A DNA stretch of 64,000 nucleotides from Monosporascus cannonballus (taxonomy: Eukaryota; Ascomycota; Sordariomycetes; Xylariales): positions 62,001 to 126,000 of the forward strand of contig QJNS01000186.1 in the NCBI GenBank assembly GCA_004154925.1, given 5' to 3'. The notes under the pieces were generated by a model. The model saw only the letters and a list, made by a program, of their open reading frames with translations, was not told the DNA's origin and did not search any database. A program made the translations under genes and the position numbers. Numbering within the stretch: the first letter of the stretch is position 1; each line of letters begins with the position of its first letter. This document shows positions 1-15,079 of the stretch, piece by piece.

Positions 1-3000
1 GAACGATACTAAAAAGTCTATTTCGATATCGTTTTATTCGGGAATTACGATATAATTTTAGGATTACCATAAATACGCTAGTACAAAGTTTTAATTAACG
101 AAAAAACTAGCTAAACAAATTTTATTTTACTTTGTATTAATAAACAAAAAAAGAAATTAAAAACTTAATATGCGATCGATAATAACGATAAATATAGACA
201 TAAGAATACGATAAAAACCTTATTACCTTGAAAGGTAAAATATAAGAAAAAAAAAGGGGCATTAAAAAGAAATACGATGTATCGTTATCATTAAAGCGAA
301 ATTAAACCAATTAAATAATAATCTAAAATACAAACAATAACTTTAAAAATTAAAAATTTAATTAATATATTATTATAATACTACTGATATAAATAGTTCT
401 TTAAAAAGGAACTCGATATAAAATTATAAAATAGTTTTTAAAAAAGGACTTTCGACACAGTTTTATCCAATTTATAACCTTAGCAGAAACAAATTACGTA
501 CGTTCAAAAATTACCCAAAAAGTAGGCTACAGAAAAAATAAATTTAACCTTCGAAATTACCAGCAAAATACCTTATATTTTTCGTATCAAAAAAAAAACG
601 AAAAATTGTGACTTGTAATTAATTATTAATAACTAAACGATATTATTATTAAGGATTAAATATTATTACCTTGAATTATAGAAATAAAAAATCGATATTA
701 TAAAACTAAATAATTTATAGCTTTCGATGTTAAAAATAAATATAATTTTATCAAAATTAAAAAAATATAAATAAAAAATAACTTTTAAAACGAAATACAA
801 ATTATTTAAGTATTTAATTATATTAATAGGACTTACGAATATGCTAGAAATTTTTCAACGGATAATAATTTATGTATTACGAAAATACCTCGATATTTTC
901 GTTATATATTATTTTAACGATATTTTTATATTTTTCGAAACGGAGAAAGCATACGTAGGATACGTTTATAAAGGTTTTTAAGCTTTATAAAACGTAAAGT
1001 TATTTATTAATACGGAAAAAAATTAATTTTACAAATAGAAAATAAAATATCTAAAATATATTATTATCTTAGAATATATTAAAATAAACTTTAAGAAAAT
1101 CGTTATAGTTATAAAGTAATAAACGTTAACGATAATTAAGGAATTATAGGTATTTCTTGGATTCGCTAATTATTATAAGAAATTTATTCGAAATTTTAGC
1201 AAAATAATTAAACCTTTAACGAACCTTACGAAAATTTTTTTTAAATAGATGCCAAATACGGAAAAATTATTTTAAAATATTAAAGATGTAATTATTAATA
1301 AGTTAATATTAATTATGTACGATTTAAACCGTTCCGTTAAATTAAAAAGCGATATTTCGGATTATGCATTAAATATAATAATCGGATAGCGAAATAATTA
1401 AGGTATATTATATCTTATTGTATTTCTTTTATATAAATTAAAAAGAACCGAATTTAATTACGGCATTCCAAATAAGGAATTTATGGCCATTATTATAATA
1501 TTTTAAAAGTTTAGGTATTTGTAAAAGAAAAAGTTTATCAGATTAAAGTTTACACGGATTATTAAAATTTCACCCGATTTATTACAATTAGAGAATTTAT
1601 AAAACGATAATTAAAATATGCAAAAGAAATTGGCGAACTTTAATTTCGTTATTATTTACAAAAAGAAATAGAAAATAATAAAATAAATATTTTAAATAGG
1701 CGATTAAATCTCGAAAAAGAATTGGTCAAAATTAGCCATTTAATTTTCGATATTATTATAAAAATACATTTACGCTTGTAACAAATTGCGATAATTCGAG
1801 TAATACCTTTTAATATATATTAGAAAATCGAGTAATATAACGATAATTTCCCAAAAAACTAAAAAACGGATAAAATATTAGTTCTAGAAAAATACTAAAA
1901 TATTTTAATACGAAATATATATAAATATTAACTATATAGATATTTAGGGATTTATAAAACTTTAAAACAATTTTAACGTATATATTCCTTTATTAAAATA
2001 AATATTAACGGTATAAAAATATATAACAATATAATATTTGCGTTAAAATTAAGATTCGACGACATAAGCCATACGGAAAATTACAATTATTATTAGTTAC
2101 AAAGCAATTATAATATTTAGTTATATTCGACTTTATTATTAAATTTTTTATATTAAAAAGTCCAATTACGGGAAAATATTACGATAGTAATTTTATAATC
2201 GTTAATCGATTTACGAAACTTTCTTAGTTTTTATTATATTATAACGAAACGGACGCAGAACAAATAACATATATTTTTTTTAAAATATATTTTGAACATA
2301 TATAAATTACTTATAAAAATTATTTTAAATAATAAATCGATATTTATATTTAAGTTTTAGTAAAACCTTATAACATAAATCGGCCGGAATTATAAGTTAT
2401 CCAATATATTTAAATCTTAAACAAATACAGAAATAAAATATATAAATTAAATTTTAAAAGTTTATTAATAATATTATATTACTTACGAATAAAATAATTA
2501 ACGTAAAAAACTATTAATCGCGTATTTAACTTACAATATTAGTTATTACGAAAATATTAAAATAATATTAATAAATGTAAATTTTAGTTTTACATTAAAC
2601 ATTTATAAAAAAATACGTAATAACGGTCTAATTAATATTAAAATAATTGTTACGTTAAAACAATTACGATAATTATATTACAGAAATAAAAATACAACTG
2701 GAATTTATACGAAATTAAATAAATTAATTTTCGAAAAAGGGGAAATAGTTTTTTTCGTTACCAAAGATATTTAAATAAAACGGGCAAATAAATAATTCGA
2801 TTTTAAATATATCGGTTTATATAAAATTATCAAGAAAATCTTAAAAAATAATTATTAATTAGAATTTTTACTAAAAATTAAATTTTGTTTAATTTTTTAC
2901 GTTTTTTTATTTGAATTAGTAATGGATATAATTAAAGTATATACGATATAGAACGATATAAAAATGGAAAACAAATAAGTATATAAGGAAAAGAAGATTT

Positions 3001-3740
3001 TCGGCATACGAAAATAAAACGGATTTACCCAGTACCTAATTCAGTGGAAAAAATATCCGGATTCCGAAAATACCTGAGAACCCGCCAAAAATCGTATTGG
3101 CGCTTAACGTCTATTGAAAAAGTTTCACCAGCAATAACGGAATTATCGGAAATAATCGCGTTCTAATTTACGTTTACGATGAGATTAAAGAAATAAAACT
3201 ATTTGAGGAAGGTAATACGAAATTTACTTTCCAAACGTTTACTTTTTTTAACGATTAGTTTTTTCCTATTTTTCTCGTTTATTTAGGGATTAAAAACCCC
3301 GGTTAATTATTTTTATTTTTTTTTGCCAAGAAAGTTTTGTTAAATACGAAGGCGTTTTAAACGAAATATTGTTAAGAATTTTTGACGAATATTACAAAGA
3401 TATTATTAGGCGGAAAAGTTTTTAAATTACAAACGTTTTATTTCTTTATTAATATTGTTTAAAAAAATACCAAAATCGTTATAATGGCGTTTTTTTAAAA
3501 TGCATTATTAATAACGCGTTATATTATTCAACATAATGCAGAAATTGCTAGTACGAAAACAAGGCGTATAAAGTATAACTTCAAAACCAGAATTAAAAAC
3601 AAAAAAAGCCAAAATTTCGCGCTTTTCCTTTAGGTTAATACGTTTGCGATTTTGAGTAATCCGGCCAGACATAGTGATAAGCGGAGAAGGAACTTACCAA
3701 AAGAAATCTTAAGAGCAAGATTTAAGGAAAGGGGAAATCG
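1..3740 (+). mobile_element. Element A: RIP-degraded Ty3/gypsy chromovirus, 5' end outside window
   Basis: Pol of a gypsy retrotransposon can be followed on the plus strand through many stop codons. Reverse transcriptase lies at about 840-1000, where the line around 900-945 is a decayed form of the usual YLDDILIFS motif. The connection follows near 1160-1220 ([14 protein letters not shown]). RNase H is at about 1300-1700, integrase at about 1950-2600, and the integrase tail at about 2700-2930. A chromodomain follows at about 3033-3085, reading YLIQWKKYPDSENT, then TGA where Trp is expected, then EPA; that TGA at 3075-3077 is a TGG-to-TGA change typical of RIP. The purine tract at about 3722-3737, just before the LTR at 3741, serves as the polypurine tract. 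Gag, protease and the 5' LTR lie before base 1. This is the oldest layer of the left block because B and E2 sit in its 3' LTR. Confidence 0.88.
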
Positions 3741-3772
3741 TATTATAACCCAACTAAAGGAGGGTTTCGGAA
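3741..3772 (+). repeat. 3' LTR of element A, piece 1 of 3
   Basis: The LTR begins TATTATAACCCAAC, a decayed form of the family start TGTCATGGCCCAAC. It is cut after 32 bases by insertion of element B and includes one copy of B's target duplication CGGAA (3768-3772). It continues at 20245-20313 and 27180-27503; the three pieces add to 425 bases. Confidence 0.82.
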
Positions 3773-4126
3773 TGCAACGAGCTAGGGGGTTTAACCAACT
3801 ATTAAACCTTAGTCGTACGGGTTAATGTTGGCAGGAGTATCGTAGAAGTTTAAATAATAAATACAGTAATCGAGTTACGTTTCGTAATACCAAAAATGCC
3901 TTAGATAACGATATTATATTATAAACTGGTGCTATCTAAACTATGGAAACAGTAAACGTATATATCCTTTTCTTACTTACTGAATTATTACTAGTAAGTT
4001 AGTAATCCGGCTCACTGGCTTACCACCCGTAAGTTAATAATCCATCACGTAACCTGCCCTATTACGCATTTATGGTTAGATTATATCAAACCGTTTCTGG
4101 AAACCGTAACGCGTTAGGCCATAATA
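3773..4126 (-). repeat. 3' LTR of element B
   Basis: 354 bases, the same length as its partner at 19886-20239. It is partly RIP-mutated but still fairly GC-rich compared with the element body. The outer flank CGGAA (3768-3772) equals the flank after the partner LTR. Confidence 0.85.
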
Positions 4127-7100
4127 TGATCTCTCCCTTCCACAAATTTTGTCCTTAAAATTTTCTTTTTTTATTCGGTAAACTTTTTATATTTCTTCAA
4201 CATATCTTCCGGTATATCCAAACGTCGTTTTTCGCAAATCCGAATAACAATTTGCCCTAATTAATTTAATTAAACTCGAAGGTTTTAACGCAATATCTTA
4301 TTTTCTTTTATTTTGCCCGGTAACTTAATTACCAAATAATGGATAGGGTTTCTTATTATAAAGAATATATTTGTCAGAGTCGTTCGTATAACGGAACAAA
4401 AATCCTTATTGTTATAATTAATTATTATATCGCGGAGTTAAAAAATTAAAAAAAGGCTAACGGCCGAAAAATCTTTATCCGAAGCTTTTACGCATTTTTC
4501 TCGTATACGTTATTAAAGTTAATATTATTAATCCTAAAATACGAAACTTATTAATTATGTCTTTTAATTTTTAAACGATTTCAATAACCTTACGTAATTA
4601 GAATCAAAGTTTATAATCAAGGTACAGGCTTCAGGTAAGGTAAACGTTATTAATTAAAATACGGTAAATCAAAGGCTTCCTTTCTTAGATCTTATAAACT
4701 GGAATACCATTATTTCAAATAACTTCGTCGTTACTGGTAAAAATTCTTTAATAAACGCTAGGCGCCAATAAGGTTCTTAGCAGGTTTCCAGGTATTTTCG
4801 AAATCTAGATACTTTTTTCACTTAATCAGATATTTAGTAAATCCGTCTTATTTTCGCATATCGAAAATTTTCTTCATCTTATATATTTATTCGTCTTTTA
4901 TTTCCATATTGTTTTGCGTTATATGTACTTTAAGTATGTCCGTTATTAATTCGAATAAAAAAACATAAAAAAAATACAATAAAATTTATTTTTTAATAAA
5001 CAATTTAATTAATAATTATTTTTTAAGATTTTTTTAATAATTTTATATAAACCGATATATTTAAAATCAAGTGTTTTATTAGGTAGTTTTATTTAAATAT
5101 TTTTAATAATGAAGAAAATTATTTCCCTTTTTTAAAAAGTTAATTTTTTTAACTTTGTTTAATTATAATATTTGCTTATTTAATTTCGTACGAATTTTAT
5201 TTTTATTTTTATTTATTAATATAATTATCGTAAATATTTTAACGTAAAAAATACTTGAATATTAATTAAACTATTATTATATATCTTTTTATAAACTTTT
5301 GAAATAAAACTAAAATTTACGTTCGTAAATATTATCTTAATATTTTCGTAATAACTGGTATTATAAGCTAATTATGCAATTAGTAATTTCTTAACCTAAT
5401 TATTTGGTTCGTAATTAATATAATATCGTAAATACATTTATAAAATTTAATTCGTTCGTTTTATTTCTTTATTTATTTAAGGTTTAAATACGTTAAATAA
5501 CTTATAATTTAAGCCAATTTATATTATTAGGCCTTGCTAAAACTTAGATACAAATATCGATCCTTTATTCAAAATAATTTCCATAGATAATCCGTATATA
5601 ATAAAAATATATTATTAAAAAATAGGAAAGTTTCGTAAATCGATCGACGATTACGAGAATATTATCGTAATATATTTTCGTAATTAAATTTTCTATTACA
5701 AAAAACTTAATAAAAAAGTCGAATATAATTAAATGTTATAATCGCTTTGTAACTGGTAATAGTTATAATTTTCTGTATAGTTTATATTATTAAATTTTTA
5801 CTTTGACGTAAATATTGTATTACTGTATAATTTGTTTTCTTATTATTTTTATTTAAGAAAAAAATATGTACGTTAAAGCCGTTTTAGGGTTTTATAAATT
5901 ACTGAATATTCGTATTATTAATATTCGTATGTTTGTCGTATTAAAGTTTTCTAATATTTTTTTAAAATTTGTATTTTGTTTATTTTTTAATTGTTTAGGA
6001 AATTATTATTATATTGTTAAATTTTTTAATATATATCGAAAAATATTACTCGAACTATCGTAATTTATCGTAAGCGTAAATATTTTTTTATAATGGTATC
6101 GAAAATTCTATAATTAATTTTAATTAATTTTTTCTTAAAATCTGATTACCTGTTTAAGGTATTTACTTTGTTATTTTTTAAGCCATTCTTATAAATAATA
6201 ACGAAATCGAAATTCGCTAATTTTTCTACATAACGAAATTATCGTTTTATAAGTTCCTTAGTCGTAATAAATCGGGTAAAATTTTGATAATCCGTATAAA
6301 CCTTAACCTAATATAGGCTTCCCTTTAAAAAATACTTAAACTTTTGAAATACCATAATAATAGCCATAAATTCCTTATTTAAAATAGCGTAATTAAATTC
6401 GGCTCCTTTTAATTTATACTAAAAGAATACAATAAGGTATAATTTGTCTTAATTATTTCGTTATCCGATTATTACGTTTAACGCATAATTCGAAATATCG
6501 GTTTTTAGCTTAACAGGGTAGTTTAAATCGTATATAATTAGTACTAGTTTGCTGGTAATCGCATTTTTAATATTCTGAAATATTTTTTCCGTATTTGGCA
6601 TTTATTTGAATTCTTTTTTTTCTTCATAAAATTTATTAAAGATATAACGATTTTGTTAAAACTTCGAATAAATTTTTTGTAATAATTAGTGAATTTAAAA
6701 AATACCTATACCTTCTTAATTATTATTAGTATTTATTATTTTATAACTATAACGATTTTCTTAAGATCTATCCTAATATATTTTAAAATAATAATATATT
6801 TCAAGTATTCCATTTTTTATTTGTGAAATTAATTCTTTTTTGCATTAATAAATAACCTCATATCTTATAAAATTTGAAAAACTTTATAAAAGTATTTTAC
6901 GTATATTTTTTCCGTCTCGGAGAAAATAAGAATATCGTCGAGATAGCAAACGACAAAAATATCGAGGTATTTTTATAATACATAATTTACCATTCGTTAA
7001 AGAGTTGTTGGTACGTTCGTAAATCCTATTAACGTAACCAAATATGTAAATAGTTTGTATTTCGTTCTAAAAGTTATTTTCTATTTGTATTTTTTTAAAT

Positions 7101-7941
7101 TTTTATAAGGTTATATTTATTTTTAAAATCGAATACTATAAAATATTTAATTCCGTAAAATCAGTTTTTTATTTCTGGAATTAGGGGTAATAATATTTAA
7201 TTCTTAATAGTAATATCGTTCAATTATCGATAATTAACTCCTAATCGTAATTTTCTATTTTTCTTAAGTACGAAAAGTATTGGATATCCTATTAATAATT
7301 TCGAAAATCGAATCCATTTTTTCTATAACCGATCTTTTAGATATTCTTTAACAATACGTAATTCGTTTCCGTTAAGATTATAAATAAGGTAAAACTTCGT
7401 TGAAAATGCTTTTTTAAAAATTATTTTATAATTTTATTCGTTATGTTCTAATAATTTCATATCGAGTTTTTTTCCGAAAAGTTGCTTATATTTATGATAT
7501 TATAATAATATATTAATTAAAGTTTCTAATTTTCGGGACTGTTATTTTTGTTATTTTAAATCGTTATTCAATTGTTTTAATTTCGTTCGGATAATAATAT
7601 TAATACGTTGTATTTTTCTTTAATACCCGTTTTTTTATATTTTACCGCTTTCGATAATAAGGTTTTTATCGTATCTTTATGCTTACATTCGTCGCCATTA
7701 TTAATTAAATATTAATATCTTATTTCTTTTAGTTATTAATAAAAAATAAAACGAATTTTATTTGGCCAGTTTTACCGTTAATCAAAATTCCGTATTAGCG
7801 TATCCATAATAATTCTAAAATCATATCGTAATTCTTAAATAAAATAATATCAAAATTAACTATTTAATATCGTTCTTAAACAAAAATTTTTGAAATAATT
7901 AATTTCGCGTATAATTTTTCCGTTATCGTAAACAAATTCCT

Positions 7942-8326
7942 TGTCATGACCCAACGCGCCACGGTCTCCAGAAACGGTCTGACATAACTCAACCATAAGT
8001 GCGTGGTGGGGCAGGTCACGTGATGGATCACCAACTCACTGGTGGTGAGCCAGTGAGCCGGATCACCAACTCACTGGTGGTAAGCCAGTGAGCCGGATCA
8101 CCAATTTGTTGGTGGTGATCCAGCAAGCAGAAGAAGGATATATACGCTCATTATTTCCATAGTTTAGATAGCACCAGCTTGCAATAACAATTCGTTACCC
8201 AAGGCACCCTTGGTATTACGAGACGTAACACGTTACTGTATTCATTGCTCAGATTCCCACGATACTCCTGCCAACATAAACCCGTACGACTAAGGTTTAA
8301 TAGTGGGTAAACCCCTAGCCGTCATA
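7942..8326 (+). repeat. Solo LTR 1 (family A/B) inserted in element B
   Basis: 385 bases starting TGTCATGACCCAACGCGCC and ending CCGTCATA (from CCGTCACA). It is flanked by a perfect 5-bp duplication, TTCCT, at 7937-7941 and 8327-8331. No internal gene is attached, so it is a solo LTR. Three tandem units of about 35 bases (8025-8059, 8060-8094, 8095-8128) occupy U3; each contains a CTCACTGG/CCAGTGAG inverted pair. A TATATA box follows at about 8141. The sequence is almost free of RIP although it lies in heavily mutated DNA. Confidence 0.9.
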
Positions 8327-8928
8327 TTCCTAACCTTCGGCATTTGTTGCTATATAAGGTTTTAACTTATATCTCTATAATAATCTGAACTTATTAACCA
8401 TATCTAGTATAATATAATTTCTGCCCAAAGTTCCGTAATTTATTATTGCAATATATTAAAACGTTCCGATTTATATTTCCAAAATAATAAAATTATTAAT
8501 ATTTTTTATCGTTACGTTTAAAGCCTTTTTTAGAAATTTCTTTTAATTTCTCTGGGTTTCGTTATTTTACGGCTTTTTTATAAATAACTTTTTTCTTTTA
8601 ATTTTTATTCAAATTTATCGAACCTTATTTATATTTCTTCGTTTAATACGTTAAGTTATTATATTTATCGTTATTGCCGGCATATTATTTCGTCGAATTA
8701 TATTAATTATTTTTAATTTTGTTATAATTTCTTTTCTTATTAAATAAATTATTTTTCTATATTTATAATTATATCTCATTATGCGTCGTTTTAATTATTG
8801 TTCCAGAATTCCTTTATAAACTAACGTAAATTTTTTTAATAAATGTTTTTTTCGTAAAAATATATAATAAATACTAATTAAAAATGGAAATCCGTAATAA
8901 CTTTCTAACAGTCTTTTTCTATTATGCG

Positions 8929-9093
8929 TGTCACGGGCTAGGGGCCCTAGTGAAAGGATTAGCGTAACGCTAATCCCGTGGCTCCCATATATATAATTAG
9001 CTGCTCCTACGTATTTTCTTAGTTATTTTCTAAATTTCTCAATAAACCTGTTATGGCCCATACCTTTAGTTACTGTATATACGGCCCCTTACA
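8929..9093 (+). repeat. 5' LTR of element C
   Basis: 165 bases, TGTCACGGG to CCTTACA, preceded by ATGCG at 8924-8928. It contains a short perfect hairpin, GATTAGCGTAACGCTAATC, at about 8958-8976, followed by a TATATATA box. It differs from the 3' copy by scattered transitions. Confidence 0.83.
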
Positions 9094-9304
9094 TATTAAG
9101 AAATCTTCTTTTTCGCGAACGGTCCGTCGCCGTAAGAAGTACGCTAACGTTACGCACCTATTATTCGTATACAATTTATTCGTTATGGATATCGAAAAAC
9201 CGCGCCGTTAGGTTTTATAAGCCGTTCGCGAGTTATAAGGCTATAAGGACCATAACGCCTGGAGGTTCGAAATAAATGGGAAATTATTTATTAACGGAAA
9301 GGCG

Positions 9305-9510
9305 TGTGAAAATACAGCCCCTATAAGGATAAGGCTGGTAGCCAACCAGCTACCGATCAGTCACTAACCTACTTACTAATATAAATCCACCATCTGGCAC
9401 CTAATGGGAAACGCCAGATGGAAGTAACCTAATACATTTACTTTTTAAAATCTGCTTTACGACTGGTTAAAAATCATTTTACCAAGCTTATAACTATTTA
9501 TTATTTTATA
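9305..9510 (+). repeat. 5' LTR of E1
   Basis: 206 bases, the same length as the 3' LTR at 16463-16668. The first half is GC-rich with an AGGCTGGTAGCC...ACCAGCT stem; the second half is heavily transitioned. Confidence 0.88.
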
Positions 9511-12500
9511 ATTTTTTTACTTACCATAAAAAATAACGTAATAATTACCAAAAACAGAGTTCGCCAATTACAAAACGAACCTAAATTATTAGTCGAAAAA
9601 ACCGCCAATCGGAACCTAACCGATAAACGATCGATTACGGTACGGAAATAGGCGAAAAAGCTTATAACGAAATTTTAACGGGCAAAGGACCATAATTCCC
9701 GAAATTTTAAATCCCCTTATATATATAATAAGGATACGTTTCGATAACCATTAATTAAACGGTCGGAAAACGGACGTAATATAACGAACGCGTTTCGGAA
9801 TTTAAAATAAGAAAAATAAATTTTTTAATAATAACCAGATTTTGGAAATTATTCGTTAATAAAATAAATAATATTCGGAATTATTTTAATAATTAGCCAA
9901 ATAATAAATAATAACATAAATTTAAAAAAAAAACTTTATAAATTAATTATAATGTCGTCGCAAAAACTTAAAGCCGATAAATAAATATTACGTTATAATA
10001 ATTTGAAATTTTCCGAACATACGTTAATTAAAAAGAAATTAAATAAAATTTATTACGGAAATTTATGCCGAAATACCAAGGCGAAATACCTTTATTTATA
10101 TTTAATAGGCCATAAACCATATAGATATTTTAATTACAAACATTTAATAATTATACTGCGTTACGTTTAATTATTTTAATTACGAAAAAAAACTAAAAAT
10201 AAAAAACTTATAGATTTTTATTAAGAAAAATTACGTAAATCCTAATTTTCTCGATAAGAAATATAAGAAATAATTTATAGAATTATGATAATAATCCGAT
10301 TAATCGTTATTAAACTTTTATGTTAAATAAAAACTTCTAATTTATAAAATAAAGCTTACGAACGTTTTTAACTTAAAAAACAATCGGGATAATAAGCGTT
10401 ATATTTTTAATTACTTTTATAAATTAATATTAGGGTTACGAAATACCTTATTACGAAAAAAACGTTAAATTAAAACGAATTAATAACGTAATAAATAAAG
10501 TAAAATATTACTAGAACGCTTAAAAAAAGGCGAAAAAAACCCGATTATCTTTTGTTAAAAGTATTAATAAAAATGAATAATCTTATTTTAACGCTTTCGA
10601 AAAAAAAAATCTCCAAAGCAAATCAAAAACGTTATACGAAAGTAATAAGGATTACAGGTATTTTTATATTCGGAAAGCAGATAATCGCCGATTTAATTCC
10701 GATTAAAACAAATCCTTACGACCTAATATCCTTAATTTTTATAAGGGCTTATTTAAATATTATAATTATAAAAAACCAAATTATAAAAACGTAAATTATA
10801 AATTAAAAAAGAATACGAAAATTTTGCTATTTCGGCCATATGGAAATTAACTTCCGAAAACCATATAAAACGTTATAATATATAACGACGAATTAAATTA
10901 ATTTTTAAACGTAAACTCAAAAAAACCTGAAATAAGCGTATACGTCCAATCCATTTCGGCTGATAATTATAAAACGATCGGAATAAAGCCGCCTTTTAAA
11001 GAAAAAGTACTTATTAAAAGAAATACAAAGGACGTAACGGTATAAGTAAACATAAATACCGGAGCACAAATAAATATTATAAGTAAAAAGCTAACGAAAA
11101 AGCTTAATTTTTAACCAGTTTTTATGAATATTCTGGGCTTTATCGGCGTTAACGATACGTATATTAAATGTTATAAGGCTTATAAAATTTTTATTAACAT
11201 AACAGATAATAACGGGAACGAACGAAAATTTAAGTAAATTTATTTTATAATATGCCGTAATCGAAAAACGTTCGATTTCTTATTATTTAAATTCGGAATA
11301 AGTAAATTAAGGATTTTATTAAATATAGTTATATATTAATAGTTATACGGATTATAATAAGATGTTAATAAACAGAAAATCGCAAATTTAACGTTTTTCG
11401 GTAAATAAGTTTATACCGTTAACCTGATAAACTTAGCCGAAAAACTAGATATCTCGGAATTCGGGAAATAATAGGAAAAAGGAATAACTAATTTCCTTAT
11501 ATGCTTAAAGAATTTCCGGCAAATATATTCCGAAAAAATAGCGAAAAAAATACCTTAATTACTAAGGGCAAAATATGCAATAAACCTAATCCTAGGGAAA
11601 ACGCCCTTATTCGGCCCAATTTACTTTATTTCGGAGGCCTAAAAGAAGGTATTCGAAAAATATATCTAAGAAAACCTAAAAGTAAACCGGATACGTTATT
11701 CGAAAACGGACGTAAAAATACCAATATTATTTATACTTAAAAAAATAGCAATTTTGACTATACGTCCATTATAAGGGGCTAAATTAAGTAACGATAAAAA
11801 ACTGACATTTTTTACATTTAATCTTAAAAATAATAAATCGCCTAAGGTTAATTAACGTATTTTCGAAAATTAATTTTAAAAATATTTATTATTATATTAA
11901 AATTAAAAAAGGTAATTAATAAAAAATTGCTTTCCAAACGTAATACGGGTAATTCGAATATACGGTTATGTTATTTAACTTTATTAATACGTTAATTACG
12001 TTCCAAACTTATATATATAAAATATTAATTAAATTAATTAATTACATATACGTAATATATTTAAATAATATAATTATTTATTTAGATAACGAAAAGGAAT
12101 ATACGAAATATTTTTAATTAATTTATAAACGGTTATTATAATATTAATTATTTATTAAATCATTTAAATACGAATTTTTTAAAAAAATATTTTTAGGATT
12201 TATAATTAATATTAATAGCTTAAAAATAAACTGCCGACGGATTAATATTATTAAAATATGGCTAAAGTTAAAAATAATTTATAATATTTAAATATTTTTG
12301 GGATTTGCAAATTTTTATTAAAAGTTTATCGCTTATTATTCGTATATTACCGAATTTATTATTAGATTTTTAAAAAGGGCGTAAAACAAAAGAAATTAGC
12401 AAAATTCCGGTAACTCGAAAAGGCTAAAAAGACGTTCCGAAATTTAAAAAATATTTTTTAATCGGCAACTATTTTCTAATATTAGGATAATACCAAATAT

Positions 12501-15079
12501 ACCAAGGTTAAAATAAACGTTTCGATAAAAGCCATATTAAGGATATTGTTATAAAAATACAAAAAATATTAGCGTTTAATTACATATTAATTACGAAAAT
12601 TAAGTTTAACCGAAAAGCAATAAGTTATAAGATAATAAAAATTATTAGCAATTATAAAAAACTTAAAATATTAATAGTAATATTTTAAAAGTACGAAAAA
12701 AAAATTCTTAATATTTATTAATTATATAACGTTAAAGGATATAATAAAGACGCCGGCGCATAATCTTAAAAGGAGGTTAGCCCGATAGATTTACCGTTTT
12801 CAGTAATTTAATTTTAAGATTTAATACCGACCGGACGCCGCCAACTCGGCAGATAAACTATTTAAACGCCCGGATTATATGTTAAGGAAAATCGCGTATA
12901 AAAACGTAATTTCTATATTATTTAAGAAATTCGGACTTACGAATAATATGCAGGAAAACGTACGAAAAACGGTTGCAAATATATAACGCGATTTAGAGTA
13001 TTATAAGGAAATAAAAAGCCTTATAAAAATAACGTAAAATTCGTTTACTGTAAAACTTTTAAATAGATTTTAAGTAACGGAAAACATTTATTATACAATT
13101 ATAAAAGGCTTTCCAAAAAAAAAAGAAAAATACAAAATTATGTATTTATCGAATTTATTATTTACAAATAATAATATAAGTACGAATCGTAATAATAATA
13201 CGATTAACGGTTAAATAATAATAATTGCAAATTGCAACCGTATTACGATCGGATTTCGAAAAATTTAAGAAAAACGAAATTAATATTAAGGTTATTATTT
13301 ATAATTAATACGTTTTACGTTTTTTGGCAAAAAAGCTGGCTATAAACGAAACAGCACTTTAACCGAAAACTTTTTAATAATTTTACGATTAGGTTCGAAA
13401 GTTATAAATTAAGGACTTAAATATTATGAAATTAATACGGATAGCTAAACGCCAAGCCGAAATAAAAAAAATATTTTTTAGATTTAAAAAAGGTTTTATA
13501 TTATCGAAATAAATTTGTAATTCCGTCGTAAGACGTTTTATGGAAATAATTAATTAGTTAATATTATAAAGATTTAAAGCCAAAATATATAAAATATATC
13601 CGTATGTTAAAATTAATAATCAAAAAGTTTTATTAAGAAAATATAACGAACGATATCCGAAAATATATGAAGTAATATCCGAATTATTAGAATATAATAA
13701 AGTTACGTTATAAACTATATAGATAATTATAGCCTTTGCCATTACTTAAATAACTTTTTTAAGAAATTTCGATAAATTTTATTATAAGATTTTTTAAAAG
13801 CCTAAGTTTAAACGGGTTAAAGTATAACATAATTTTGGTAGTTATTAACCGTTTTACGAAATTAAGATTATTTATTTTTATGGTTAAAACCTTAACTATA
13901 ACCAAACTGGCCTAATTATTTTACAATAAGGTTAAATGCAAATTCGGTATATCAGCCGGAATTATTAATAATAAAAATAAATTATTAACGAATTAATTTT
14001 AGGCAAAATTTTGTAAAAAACGAAAAATAAAGCGGCGAATATCGACCGTTTATTATTTACAAATTAATAAGTAAACAAAACGTATTTATTAAGTTTTAAA
14101 ATATTATTTTCGTAATTACGTTAATAAATATTAAAATAAATGGATAAAGTTATTACGAAATATGGAATTTGTATATAATAATATACGGAACGTATTTACC
14201 GGCCGTTTTTTATTCGAAACGTTATATGCGTATTATTTAAAAATAATAAAATATTTTTATAAAAATTTAAAAAATAAGTATAAGGAATAAAAACATATTT
14301 TAAAAAAATAACGGTTATTTGTTAAATAATATATAAATATTAGGAGAAAATAACGGTAATTTAAAAAAATATTATAATTAATATTATACGCTTATAAAAT
14401 TTTAATTAAAGTAATAAATAAATTTATTAATTAAAAACTTTAAATTTAAAAATACAAAATTTATATTTATTTATATCCGGGTTGTAATTAAAAAATAAGT
14501 AAGTTCTTAAACGTATAAAATAATCTTTTTTACTAAAAATTAACGGATATATAATATATTTTTAATATTTTTATTAAAACTATAATATAATCGAAAACCG
14601 GGCGATATCCAAATAACGTTATTAAACTTGATAAAGGAATAGGAAAAATGGGTAATAAAGGATATCGTCCGTTACCGAGATAACTGGGGGTAATACAAAT
14701 ATCTAATTAAATAAAAAAATTAGCCCGCCAAGTACAATACGTAAAAGCCCTGAAAATACCTTAAATATATGTTTAAGATATTATAATGTTACGAAAAAAA
14801 AGTAAAATACATATATAGGAAATAAAACGACCTAAAAACCGTAAAATAATAACAATCCGATCGAAATTTAATCGCCTAATAATTACAAAAATTATAAAAA
14901 ATAATTTTAAGCAAAATTAAAATATTAATATTAAAATATTATTTAGTTATACAATTATTTTTGAGCCTTTGATAAGTAATCATTTTATCATATATCGATT
15001 AAAAATTTATAAGCAATATAAAAAAAATTAAATTTTTATTTTAAAAACAAAATTTCGCACTGGATTATAAAGCATTACG

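Noticed and set aside
5866..6063. 65-codon plus-strand open frame
   Set aside because: It lies on the opposite strand of element B's integrase region; Phe/Ile/Asn-rich content reflects AT bias.
10552..11740. Open frames 10552-10794 and 11501-11740 as separate small genes
   Set aside because: They are in-frame remnants of Gag and of the protease/reverse-transcriptase linker of element E1.
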